From positions 25,793 to 89,792 of the forward strand of contig CAKTZI010000009.1 of NCBI GenBank assembly GCA_934635385.1: 64,000 nucleotides of DNA, read 5' to 3'. The translations under genes were made by a program, and so were the position numbers. How positions within the stretch are numbered: the first letter of the stretch is position 1; every line of letters begins with the position of its first letter. Source of the DNA: an uncultured Kiritimatiellota bacterium. GTDB lineage: Bacteria > Verrucomicrobiota > Kiritimatiellia > RFP12 > UBA1067. Below the pieces are notes generated by a model. That model saw only the letters and a list, made by a program, of their open reading frames with translations. It searched no databases and had not been told where the DNA came from. Shown in pieces: positions 9,198 through 17,500 of this stretch.

Positions 9198-9707
9198 ATG
9201 ATGCGTAGGCTGTTCAGGGGGCTGATGTGCCTTCTTCCGTCTTTCCCGTTGTGCGCACAGACGGCGGAATTCCCATACGCGGAAATCGTGGGCGCGTATG
9301 GCGCAACTGCGGCAACGGGTTGGGGGACTCTCGCGAACGGAACAGTTCGTGCGCCCCTCACGAAACGGCCGACGGGCTGGAAGACGGCGACGGTCTACTG
9401 GGTCGACAACTCTGGCCGTTTTAACGTTTTCGCGACGCGCGAGTATCTTGAGGCGGCAAAGGAAAGCCCTTACGTTGTCGAGGCAACGGACTGGTCGGAA
9501 AGCGGGACGGGAGATGCGACGACCTTGGCCTGTCCGTCCAAGTCGGGCTTTGGTGCGATGGTCATCTGCTACGAGCCGTTTGTCTACAGCGTCGCGTTCG
9601 TTGCGAACGGTGGCACGGGGACGGCGCAGGCATTTGAAATTCCCATTGAGGCGACGCATCCGCAGCGCTTCTTCAAGATCGAGACGATTCAGACGCCGGG
9701 TGACTAG
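9198..9707 (+). CDS. Small secreted protein of unknown function
   Basis: 169 residues (start ATG 9198, or 9201; AAAGGAGG at 9185-9192 favours 9201). Signal peptide about 1-20, ending FPLCAQ. The mature part has about 150 residues with no family I recognise. The end, QRFFKIETIQT, resembles the C-terminal word (RFFRIE/RFYRV-like) found in many secreted proteins of Verrucomicrobiota-type bacteria. The 5' flank contains a GC-rich hairpin (about 9166-9182). Directly after the stop is a run of ten C residues (9708-9717). It stands alone between rho and the nuclease gene. Confidence 0.6.
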   Translation: MMRRLFRGLMCLLPSFPLCAQTAEFPYAEIVGAYGATAATGWGTLANGTVRAPLTKRPTGWKTATVYWVDNSGRFNVFATREYLEAAKESPYVVEATDWSESGTGDATTLACPSKSGFGAMVICYEPFVYSVAFVANGGTGTAQAFEIPIEATHPQRFFKIETIQTPGD

Positions 9708-9729
9708 CCCCCCCCCCTTCAGAAAGTAG

Positions 9730-9802
9730 TCATCTTCCACACTTCTTCCCTCTTCCATTCCTCCTCATCCCCCATCTCTCATCCCTCATCCCTCTTCCTT
9801 CC
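9730..9802. repeat. Pyrimidine-rich short-unit array upstream of the nuclease gene
   Basis: About 70 nt almost free of G on the + strand, including 7-bp units (atccctc, atccctc, atctctc). It runs directly into the ATG at 9803, so the gene has no Shine-Dalgarno sequence. A purine-rich stretch of similar size follows the gene (10694-10770). Whether the two were once an inverted pair is uncertain, because the units do not align well. Confidence 0.5.
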
Positions 9803-10693
9803 ATGAATGTCTCGTCTGAAGCGGAAGTCTTGCGCGCGCGGGCGGTTGCGCTCGGCGAGACGGGCGCGTCGTCCGACGCGCGGGAGCTGGAAGGGCTGCT
9901 GAAGACTCCCTTCCCGGCCGTGCGGCGCGCGGCGGCGAGTGCGCTCGGCAAGCTGGTTGACCGGGCGCCCGACCTGCGGGGGCTTCTGGTCGTGCCGCTG
10001 ACGATGGCGATCGAGAAGGAGGCGCGTCCGCAGGTCTTGCAGTATCTCCTGAAGACGCTGCGGAAATGCGCGGACAAGGTGACGGTGCTGCAGCTGGACG
10101 TCCTGCGGGATGTCGTGCGCAACCCGAACCATCCCGCGTATGTGCGGGACGCCGCCAATGAGGCGATCGCGGCGGCGGAAGCCGCCGAGGCGAAATGTCG
10201 GGCGCGCCTGAAGCACTGGTGCACGCGCTGCCGCCGGGTCGTCTCCGAAGAGGAGGCGATGCGGAGCCGCGCGAAGTACGGCAAGCCCTACTGCTTTCAC
10301 TGCTTCGAGGAGAAGACGCACGAGGATGCGCTGTTCGAGACGAATGTCGAGGCGGCGAAGCGGCTCAGGACGGTGGATGCGGTGGCGGTGCAGTCGCGGG
10401 GCGAAATGCGCATCGGCGACTGGCTGGCGGCGAAGGGGATTGCCTACCGCTATGACGCGCGTATGCTGGTCGCGGGCGGCGACCGGATTCGTCCCGACTT
10501 CTACTTGCCGGAGTTTGGCCTGTACATCGAGTATTGGGGGATGGACACGCCGGAGTATGTCGCGAACCGGCAGAAGAAGCAGATCCTGTATCAGCGCGAG
10601 AAGAAGAGGCTGATCTCGCTTTCCTTCCGCGACTTCGACCGGCTGGAAGACGTGCTGGCGGAGAAACTGTCGCATCACATCCCGAACCTGTGA
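9803..10693 (+). CDS. HEAT-repeat / zinc-finger / PD-(D/E)XK nuclease-like protein
   Basis: 296 residues. The N-terminal ~125 are HEAT-like helical repeats (AVRRAAASALGKLVDRAP; PAYVRDAANEAIAAA). Next comes a C4 zinc finger (WCTRC ... YCFHC, about 137-175). The C-terminal ~95 residues read like a PD-(D/E)XK restriction-endonuclease fold: MRIGDWLAAKGIAYRYD, then RPDFYLPEFGLYIEYWG, in which RPD and IEYW supply the acidic pair, and a downstream KKQILYQREKKRLISL helix. This C-terminal type is known as an accessory domain of helicases and Vsr/DUF559-like proteins. The combination with HEAT repeats is not one I recognise. It lies between rho and uvrA, suggesting but not proving a DNA-repair role. 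There is no Shine-Dalgarno. Confidence 0.65.
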   Translation: MNVSSEAEVLRARAVALGETGASSDARELEGLLKTPFPAVRRAAASALGKLVDRAPDLRGLLVVPLTMAIEKEARPQVLQYLLKTLRKCADKVTVLQLDVLRDVVRNPNHPAYVRDAANEAIAAAEAAEAKCRARLKHWCTRCRRVVSEEEAMRSRAKYGKPYCFHCFEEKTHEDALFETNVEAAKRLRTVDAVAVQSRGEMRIGDWLAAKGIAYRYDARMLVAGGDRIRPDFYLPEFGLYIEYWGMDTPEYVANRQKKQILYQREKKRLISLSFRDFDRLEDVLAEKLSHHIPNL

Positions 10694-11100
10694 AGAGAGG
10701 ACGAGCGAAGAGAAGAAGATGAGCGTAGAGACGGTGGGTAGAAGAAGGGAGAAGGAGCGAAGAGATCAAATGATTGAGAAGAGGCTAGATGTCAGGGATG
10801 AGGCCTGCGGTCAAATGACGGAGGGTAAGTTCAGCAGCCGTCGCACTCACTCCCGCTGCGCGTCCGCTCGTGCGACGGGCGATGCGCGACGTCCCCTGAA
10901 AGACGGCCAGATTCCCTGTACGTGCCGCCGTGCTGTGGCAGACGGATTCGCCGCCACGTTGCCAATGGACGAATGGACGCGAAGCGGGGCGAACCCCTGC
11001 GGACGTCCCTGGAGGCGGATTTCCCGTCGCGCAGGTGCGACGGACGAATGGACGCGCAGCGGGAATGAGTCCGTCGAACAGTAAAATAAAAATCAGGCTT
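10694..11100. repeat. Repeat-rich intergenic region with a 26-bp inverted repeat
   Basis: No credible gene. It starts with a purine-rich stretch (10694-10770). 10846-10871 and 11044-11069 are 26-nt inverted repeats (22 of 26 matching), each containing cgctgcgcgtcc or its complement. The unit gacgaatggacgcg also occurs as a direct repeat near 10970 and 11043. The whole stretch is another palindromic array element about 225 bp long. Confidence 0.6.
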
Positions 11101-11111
11101 TCAAATAAAAC

Positions 11112-11228
11112 TTTACTGGGTGGCTGATTAAATGACCTTGATGCAATATATGGGGATCGTTTGGTTCTTCAAGCATATGAAACCCACAACATTTTGTTTG
11201 CGGGTTATTTTGTCGGCCACCCAGTAAA
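11112..11228. mobile_element. MITE-like element with 13-bp perfect terminal inverted repeats
   Basis: TTTACTGGGTGGC at 11112-11124 is perfectly complementary to GCCACCCAGTAAA at 11216-11228, and the similarity continues imperfectly outward (aaaac / acttc). The 117-bp unit has no ORF. It is much more AT-rich than its surroundings and contains an inner imperfect hairpin (aaccca ... gcgggtt). It may be a non-autonomous transposable element; no flanking target duplication is obvious. Confidence 0.45.
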
Positions 11229-11307
11229 ACTTCTTGCCTCCTTTTCACATAACTCTTGAACTCTCCAATTCTTGGCTTTTTGAAACCTTTTGAGGAAATG
11301 ATCGAAA

Positions 11308-14300
11308 ATGTCTGACATTGTCATCACAAACGCACGTGTCCACAACCTGAAGGGGATCGACGTCATGATCCCCCGCAACTCCCTGACGGTCGTCACCGGC
11401 CTCTCTGGGAGCGGCAAGTCGTCCCTCGCCTTCGACACGCTCTACGCCGAGGGTCAGCGTCGCTACGTCGAGTCGCTGTCCGCCTATGCGCGGCAGTTCC
11501 TCGACCGCATGGAGAAGCCGGACGTCGAGAAGATCGAGGGCCTGTCCCCGGCGATCTCCATCGAGCAGCACACGACAAGCGGCAACCCGCGCTCCATCGT
11601 CGCGACCGTCACGGAGATTCACGACTATCTGCGCATTCTCTATGGCTCGGTCGCGACGCCGCACTGCCCGAAGTGCGGCAAGCCCGTCACCCGCCAGTCC
11701 GCCGAGCAGATCGTCGACGCGATTGAAAAGTTGCCAGGTTTGGAAGGTTTGGAAAGTTCGGGAGGTTTGGAACCTCCCAAACCTCCCAAACCCCAGCCAA
11801 ACCTCGCAAACAAGCTGAAGATACTCCTTCTCGCCCCGGTCGTGAAGGGCAAGAAGGGTCGCCACGAGGACGTCTTCGCGGCGCTGAAGCGCAACGGCTT
11901 CGCGCGCGTGCGCGTCGACGGCGCGACGTACCTGCTCGAAGAGGTGCCCGAACTCGACAAGAAGAAGGCCCACAACATCGACGTCGTCATTGACCGCCTC
12001 GTCTTGCCCTGTGACCGTACGCGCCTCACCGACTCGGTCGAACTCGCCCTCAAGACGGGTAAGGGCGTGATGAAGGTCGAGGGTCTGGGCGAAAGAAATA
12101 ATCGAATAATCGAATCGTCGAATGATCGAATGGCCGAATTGTCGAATAATCGAATTGTCGAATCGGCGAATGATCGAATGGATAGCGGAGATCCATCTTC
12201 TTCACGGACGCAAAGTCATTCGACCATTCGATCATTCGACCATTCGATTATTTCCTTCTCCGAACTCAACGCCTGTGTCGATTGCGGACTTTCCTTCGAC
12301 GAGCTGAAGCCGCGTTCCTTCTCGTTCAACTCGCCGTTCGGCGCGTGCCCGACGTGCGGCGGTCTCGGCCAGCTCTACTATTTCGACGAAGACCTGATCG
12401 TGCCGGACAAGACGCTGCCCTTGCGCGAATGCATCCACCCGTGGCGACGTGCGGGACACAACGCGATCATGTACTACAACGCGCTCCTGGAGGAAATCGC
12501 GAAGCAGTCCGGCGTGAAGCTCGACACGCCCTACGAGAAGCTGCCGGTGAAATTCCGCCATGACCTGATGCACGGCTTCAAGGAAGACCTCGTGCTGCCG
12601 TGGCGCTCGGTGGATCGTCCGTTCGAGGGCGTCTTGGCCGTGCTGAAGAAGCGGCTCGACGAAGCCGAGGACGACGAGACGCGCGCGAAGTACGAGGCCT
12701 ACCAGAGCTATCGTGTCTGCCCCACGTGCCACGGCGCGCGGCTGAACGAGTTCTCCCGTGCGGCAACGGTCGCCGGCAAGACGATCAGCGAAGTCATGGC
12801 CCTCCCCGTCGGCGAGGCCAAGGCATTTTTCGATTCGTTGAGGGTGGCGATTGGCGCCTCTGACGCGAGCGACGTGAGGGCCAAGAGCGACGAGTCGGCC
12901 TCTCGTCCCTCTCGCCCCTCAGGTCCCTCACGTCAAAAAGAAATTGCGCCACTCAACCTCTCTTCTCTCAACCTCTCGAAACTCGCGGCCCTCAAGGACA
13001 TTCTCGCCGAGATCACGCGCCGCCTGCAGTTCCTGCTCGACGTCGGCCTCGACTACCTGACGCTCGACCGTGCGGCGGCGACGCTCTCCGGCGGCGAAAT
13101 GCAGCGCATCCGCCTCGCGACGCAGATCGGCTCCGGCCTGACGGGCGTCCTCTATGTCCTCGACGAGCCGACGATCGGCCTGCATCCGCGCGACAACGAG
13201 CGGCTGATCGCGACCTTGAGGGGCCTCCGTGACCGGGGCAATACCGTCGTCATCGTCGAGCATGACGAGGAGATGATGCGCGCGGCGGACTGGATCATCG
13301 ACCTCGGCCCCGGCGCGGGACGCGAGGGTGGCCAGGTCATGTATCAGGGCGACTTCAAGGGGCTTCTGAAGGCGAAGAGCCTGACGGGCGAGTATTTGCG
13401 GGGAAATCGCCGCATTGCGAACGACCAGGGTGACGCGCGCGACAAGAGCGACGCGAGGGCCTCTCGTCCCTCTCGCCCCTCGTGTCCCTCAAGTCAAAAA
13501 GCGAAAGTCTCTTTCGTCCAAGGCCCGTTTCTCATCCTCTCCGGCGCGAGCGAGCACAACCTGAAGAACATCACCGTCCACATTCCGGTCGGGGCGTTCA
13601 CGGTCGTGACGGGCGTGTCCGGCTCCGGCAAGTCGACGCTGATCGACGAGACGCTGAAGCGGGCGCTGATGAAGCACTTCTACGGCGCGAAGGCCCTGCC
13701 GGGCAAGTACCGCAAGCTGACGGGGCTGGAGAACTTCGACAAGGTGATCGAGATCGACCAGTCGCCGATCGGTCGCACGCCGCGCTCGAATCCGGCGACC
13801 TACGTCGGCTTCTTCTCGGAGATCCGCGAGCTGTTCGCGCAGACCGAGGCCGCCAAGGCGCGCGGCTACACGGCGGGACGCTTCTCGTTCAACGTGAAGG
13901 GCGGCCGCTGCGAAGTCTGCGGCGGCGACGGCGTGCAGAAGCTGGAGATGAGCTTCCTGCCCGACGTCTACGTGACGTGCGAGCAGTGCGGCGGCAAGCG
14001 GTTTAACGCCGAGACGCTGGAAGTGACCTACGGCGGCAAGAACATCGCGGACGTCCTGGCGATGACGGTCGCCGAGGCGTACGAGTTTTTCGCGAAGGTG
14101 CCGTCCCTCGCGCGCAAGATGAAGACGCTCGTCGACGTCGGCCTCGGCTACATCCAGCTCGGACAGTCCGCGACGACGCTGTCGGGCGGCGAGGCCCAGC
14201 GCATCAAGCTCGCGACGGAGCTTTCGCGCCGCTCGACGGGCAAGACGCTCTACCTCCTCGACGAGCCGACGACGGGGCTGCACTTCGACGACGTGGCGAA

Positions 14301-14502
14301 GCTGATGAAGATCCTGCTGGCCCTGCGCGCGCAGGGCAACACGGTCGTCGTCATCGAGCACAACACGGACGTCATGAAATGCGCGGACTGGATCATCGAC
14401 CTGGGGCCGGGCGGCGGCGACAAGGGCGGGCGTCTCGTCTGCGAGGGGCCTGTCCCCACGATCCGCGCCTGTGCCGAATCCGTCACGGGCAAGTTCCTCT
14501 GA
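11308..14502 (+). CDS. uvrA: Excinuclease ABC subunit A carrying four in-frame palindromic insertions
   Basis: 1064 residues against about 940 usually. UvrA is the damage-sensing ATPase of nucleotide excision repair. Both ABC modules are intact: P-loops GLSGSGKS (31-38) and GVSGSGKS (769-776), signatures [15 protein letters not shown] and [15 protein letters not shown], and zinc-binding CxxC pairs including CVDCG, CPTCGG, CEVCGG and CEQCGG. The extra length comes from four inserts in variable loops, at residues about 141-169, 263-317, 519-544 and 707-731. Each is encoded by a short-unit palindromic array (separate entries). All four keep the frame and none touches a catalytic motif, so the protein is probably functional. 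[17 protein letters not shown] is the normal UvrA start. Confidence 0.97.
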   Translation: MSDIVITNARVHNLKGIDVMIPRNSLTVVTGLSGSGKSSLAFDTLYAEGQRRYVESLSAYARQFLDRMEKPDVEKIEGLSPAISIEQHTTSGNPRSIVATVTEIHDYLRILYGSVATPHCPKCGKPVTRQSAEQIVDAIEKLPGLEGLESSGGLEPPKPPKPQPNLANKLKILLLAPVVKGKKGRHEDVFAALKRNGFARVRVDGATYLLEEVPELDKKKAHNIDVVIDRLVLPCDRTRLTDSVELALKTGKGVMKVEGLGERNNRIIESSNDRMAELSNNRIVESANDRMDSGDPSSSRTQSHSTIRSFDHSIISFSELNACVDCGLSFDELKPRSFSFNSPFGACPTCGGLGQLYYFDEDLIVPDKTLPLRECIHPWRRAGHNAIMYYNALLEEIAKQSGVKLDTPYEKLPVKFRHDLMHGFKEDLVLPWRSVDRPFEGVLAVLKKRLDEAEDDETRAKYEAYQSYRVCPTCHGARLNEFSRAATVAGKTISEVMALPVGEAKAFFDSLRVAIGASDASDVRAKSDESASRPSRPSGPSRQKEIAPLNLSSLNLSKLAALKDILAEITRRLQFLLDVGLDYLTLDRAAATLSGGEMQRIRLATQIGSGLTGVLYVLDEPTIGLHPRDNERLIATLRGLRDRGNTVVIVEHDEEMMRAADWIIDLGPGAGREGGQVMYQGDFKGLLKAKSLTGEYLRGNRRIANDQGDARDKSDARASRPSRPSCPSSQKAKVSFVQGPFLILSGASEHNLKNITVHIPVGAFTVVTGVSGSGKSTLIDETLKRALMKHFYGAKALPGKYRKLTGLENFDKVIEIDQSPIGRTPRSNPATYVGFFSEIRELFAQTEAAKARGYTAGRFSFNVKGGRCEVCGGDGVQKLEMSFLPDVYVTCEQCGGKRFNAETLEVTYGGKNIADVLAMTVAEAYEFFAKVPSLARKMKTLVDVGLGYIQLGQSATTLSGGEAQRIKLATELSRRSTGKTLYLLDEPTTGLHFDDVAKLMKILLALRAQGNTVVVIEHNTDVMKCADWIIDLGPGGGDKGGRLVCEGPVPTIRACAESVTGKFL
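11734..11816. repeat. Palindromic element 1 in uvrA (9-bp units)
   Basis: Head-to-head 9-mers: aggtttgga, aggtttgga, aagttcggg, aggtttgga, then cctcccaaa, cctcccaaa and degenerate units. The centre (gggaggtttgg aa cctcccaaacctccc) can fold into a tight hairpin. It is translated as the Gly/Leu/Pro-rich stretch about 141-169, between the LP and [10 protein letters not shown] segments that are nearly adjacent in other UvrA proteins. Confidence 0.85.
12095..12254. repeat. Palindromic element 2 in uvrA (8-bp NNTCGAAT units)
   Basis: Ten consecutive in-phase 8-mers occupy 12100-12179: aatcgaat twice, then cgtcgaat, gatcgaat, ggccgaat, tgtcgaat, aatcgaat, tgtcgaat, cggcgaat and gatcgaat. After a 38-nt spacer come four reverse-complement units at 12218-12249 (attcgacc, attcgatc, attcgacc, attcgatt). 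The outer 13 bases (gaaataatcgaat) are exactly complementary to the right end. It is the same family as the coaE element and rho leader. Translated as Asn/Ser/Ile/Arg-rich residues about 263-317, just before a zinc-binding CxxC. Confidence 0.92.
12862..12935. repeat. Palindromic element 3 in uvrA (9-bp units)
   Basis: Left 9-mers gacgcgagc, gacgtgagg, gccaagagc, gacgagtcg face right 9-mers tctcgtccc, tctcgcccc, tcaggtccc, tcacgtcaa. Bases 12898-12920 are identical to 13459-13481 in element 4, so elements 3 and 4 are copies of one family. Encodes Ser/Arg/Pro-rich residues about 519-544. Confidence 0.85.
13430..13496. repeat. Palindromic element 4 in uvrA (copy of element 3)
   Basis: Shares a 23-nt identical block (13459-13481 with 12898-12920) and the following tccctcaagtcaaaaag with element 3. 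Left units gacaagagc and gacgcgagg are complementary to the right arm. It sits in the linker between the two ABC halves of UvrA (residues about 707-731). Confidence 0.85.
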
Positions 14503-14522
14503 CCCACGAGACGGCCCATTTT

Positions 14523-14531
14523 TGGTATAAT
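14523..14531 (+). promoter_or_regulatory. Extended -10 promoter of the C10 peptidase gene
   Basis: TGGTATAAT, 28 nt before the ATG at 14560. AGGAG at 14548-14552 is the ribosome-binding site. This supports ATG 14560 over the upstream TTG at 14542, which would start near the expected transcription start. Confidence 0.65.
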
Positions 14532-14559
14532 TCGGATTATCTTGAATAGGAGAAAGTCC

Positions 14560-17500
14560 ATGAAGCGTTCCGTTCTTTTCATGGCGCTGCTGTCGCTTGT
14601 CTTCCAGGCGTCGGCCGTGCCGGTTACTGTCAACGAAGCCGCGCGTGCCGCGCGCGCGTGGGTGTCGCGCGGCGGTACGCTGGGTGCGCGTCTTGGTGAC
14701 GCCGTGGAACGTGCGGCGACGCAGACGCTACCGAACGGCACGAAGCTCTACTCGGTCAGGATGCGCGGCGGCGGCACGGTCTTCCTCTCCGCCGACACGG
14801 AGCGTGAGCCGATTATCGCGTTCACCGGCGAGACGACAGACGACGAGGCGATTGATTCGGCGAGTCCCCTTTGGGCACTCCTGAGCCGCGATGCGGAAGT
14901 GCGTGCGGCGGCAGTGCCCGTTTCGCCCGTGGCCGCGTCGGCCTCCGCCGCCACGACCGCATCGACCGCCGCCTCGCGTGCGGCCGCCCAGTGGGCGGCC
15001 TTGCTCGCCGAAGGCGCGGCGCTGGAAGACGCGGCGATCCGGCGGCCGTCGCGGACGCACGTCTCCAACCTTGGCGATTTGCGCGCGGGGCCGCTCGTGC
15101 AGTCGAAATGGAATCAGGACAAGGCGGGCGGCAAGACGTGCTACAACCGCTTCACGCCGGTGCTTTCGGACGGCCAGCACGCCGTCTGCGGCTGTGTCGC
15201 GACGGCGATGGCGCAGGTCATGCGCTACCACGGATACCCGACGGACTCGGTTTCGCCCGTCACGCGCACCTGCTATGTCCAGGCCGCGTCGCGCGGCCGC
15301 GCGTCCGTCACGAACTTCACGACGCAGGCTGGCGTCTACGACTGGGCGAACATGCCGCTCGTGCCGGCCGCCGGCGTGACGGACGCGCAGTGCGACGCCA
15401 TCGGCAAGCTGACGTCGGATGCCGGCATCTCCGTCTGCATGGGCTACGACCTCGGGTCGGCGGGCGGCAGCGGTGCCTTCCTGTTCAACGTCGCGAACGC
15501 GCTCACGGGCGTCTTCGGCTACGCGAACGCCGTCTACTACCAGGCGGCTGAGGTCTCGGCGAACGCGGGCGTGCTGCAGCGGGCGATGTTCTCCAATCTC
15601 GACGCGGGCTTCCCGGTGCTGATGGGCATCAGCGGCGCCGGCGGGCACGCGATCGTCGGCGACGGCTACGGCTACAACGGCGGCACGGTCTACGTCCACC
15701 TCAACATGGGCTGGTCGGGGCAGTCCGACTACTGGTACAACCTGCCGGACATCGACACGACGAGCGGCTATCACTTCACGGTCTTCGACGATCTCGTCTT
15801 CAACATCTTCCCGACGGCGGTGAACGGCGCGGCACAGGCGACGCTCGCGGGCCGCGTGGTGGACGCCTCGACGAATGCGCTCGCGGGCGCGGCGGTGCGC
15901 GTCTATGCGGCGGGCACGACGACCCTCGTCACGAACGGCGTGACGACGGCGAACGGCGTCTACGGGTTTCTCCTGCCGGTTGGCGCGTATGACGTCGAGA
16001 TCGAGCAGACGGGTTGCCCCGTCGAACAGCTGACATCGGTTCGGGCCGCCGAGACGCTTGCGACGCGGCAGAGCGTCAGGGGGTGGATCAACCAGTCCCT
16101 CAACTGGACAGAGACATACACGGACATCCCTGTCGTGACGAGCGTCGGCAACGCTTGGGGGAACGACGTGCAGGTCGTCGCGCCGTGCGCGCGCATCGTC
16201 TTCGGTGCGGCGACGAACGTCTACGCGACGCTCGACAAGGCGCTGGCGGCGGCGAAGGCGTTTGCGTCCGCCGGCGCGCCGGGCGTGGCAATTGAGATTC
16301 TCGATGAGATTCCGCTGTCGGCGACGGCGACGATTGACTTTCCCTGCGCGCTGACGGCCGTGGGGACAGACCCCACGGCGATGCCGATTGTCCGCAGCGG
16401 CAGCGCCGCGCTGGCGGTCGCGGCGGACGGGACGCTCGCGCTCTCCAACGTGACGTTCGCCGCGCAGGCCTCGACCGCCGTCACGGTGGCGGCCGGCGGA
16501 CGACTCGCGCTCGCGTCGGGCGTGGACTTCGGCGTGCCGTCGTCGGTGGCCGCTGTCTGCACCGCGACGGCGGACGGCTTTGTGCTTGCGGGCGAGCTGA
16601 CGAACGGCTTCGCGATTGATTGCGCGGCCGCGCCGGACGTGAACGGCGTCTTCGGCACGGCGGTCTGCGATTCCCTCGTGGCTTCAAACTGCGCGGCGAA
16701 GATTTCCAACGTCCGCGACACGCTCGGCGAGACGCGCGGCATCGCCGTCGCGGCGGGCGGCAAGACTCTCCTGAAGTGGGGCGAGATCCCCGTGCCGCTG
16801 AGCGAGTCGGCCGGCTACTTCGTGGACGCCTCCGGCGCGACGAACACGGCGGCGCGGCTCGACCGCCTGCTGGAAAAGTACGCGAACATGCAGACGTCCG
16901 GCGCGGTCGGCGCGACGGGCGAGATCGTTGTCCGTAATGTCGCGGGACTGGAGCTGACGAGGCGCGTTGCGGTCACGGGCAATCTGACGCTGCGCGGCGA
17001 GACGGCGGGCGTGACGCTTGGCGCGTTCGGCGCGGCGGCGGGCTTCGACGTCGGCGCGAACGCGACGCTGGCCGTGCGCGATCTCGCGTTTGACGGCTAT
17101 CGCGGCGATTCTCTCTTCCTGGTCAACGGCGGCGAACTGGCGGTCGGCGGCGAAACGTCGTTCACGAACATCGAGGGCACGAACACCTATTCCGGCGCGA
17201 TTGCCGTGCTGTCCGGCAAGGCCACGGTCGGCTCGTCCGGCGGCGCGGTCGTCTTCGACGGCTGCGTCAACGGCGCGGCGGGCTCGAAGGGCGGCGCGAT
17301 TTACGTGGATGCAGGCGAGCTTGTCCTGCGCGAGCGCGTGTCCATCATGAACGGACGGACGAGATCCGCTGGTGGCGGCGCGTATGCGTCGGCGAAGGCG
17401 TCCGTTCGGCTTTCTGGACACTTGACGATACGGGACAACGCCAAGGTGCTGCAGGCGAACAGGACGGTCACGAACAACTTCGAATGCGCCGCGTCTGCGA

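Noticed and set aside
10719..11084. + strand open frame of 121 codons in the gap before uvrA
   Set aside because: Lies entirely in palindromic repeat DNA; composition is that of the repeats and no family is recognisable.
7074..12254. Short tandem arrays considered as a CRISPR
   Set aside because: Units are 7-10 bp with no unique spacers, arranged head to head and inside ORFs; no cas genes nearby.
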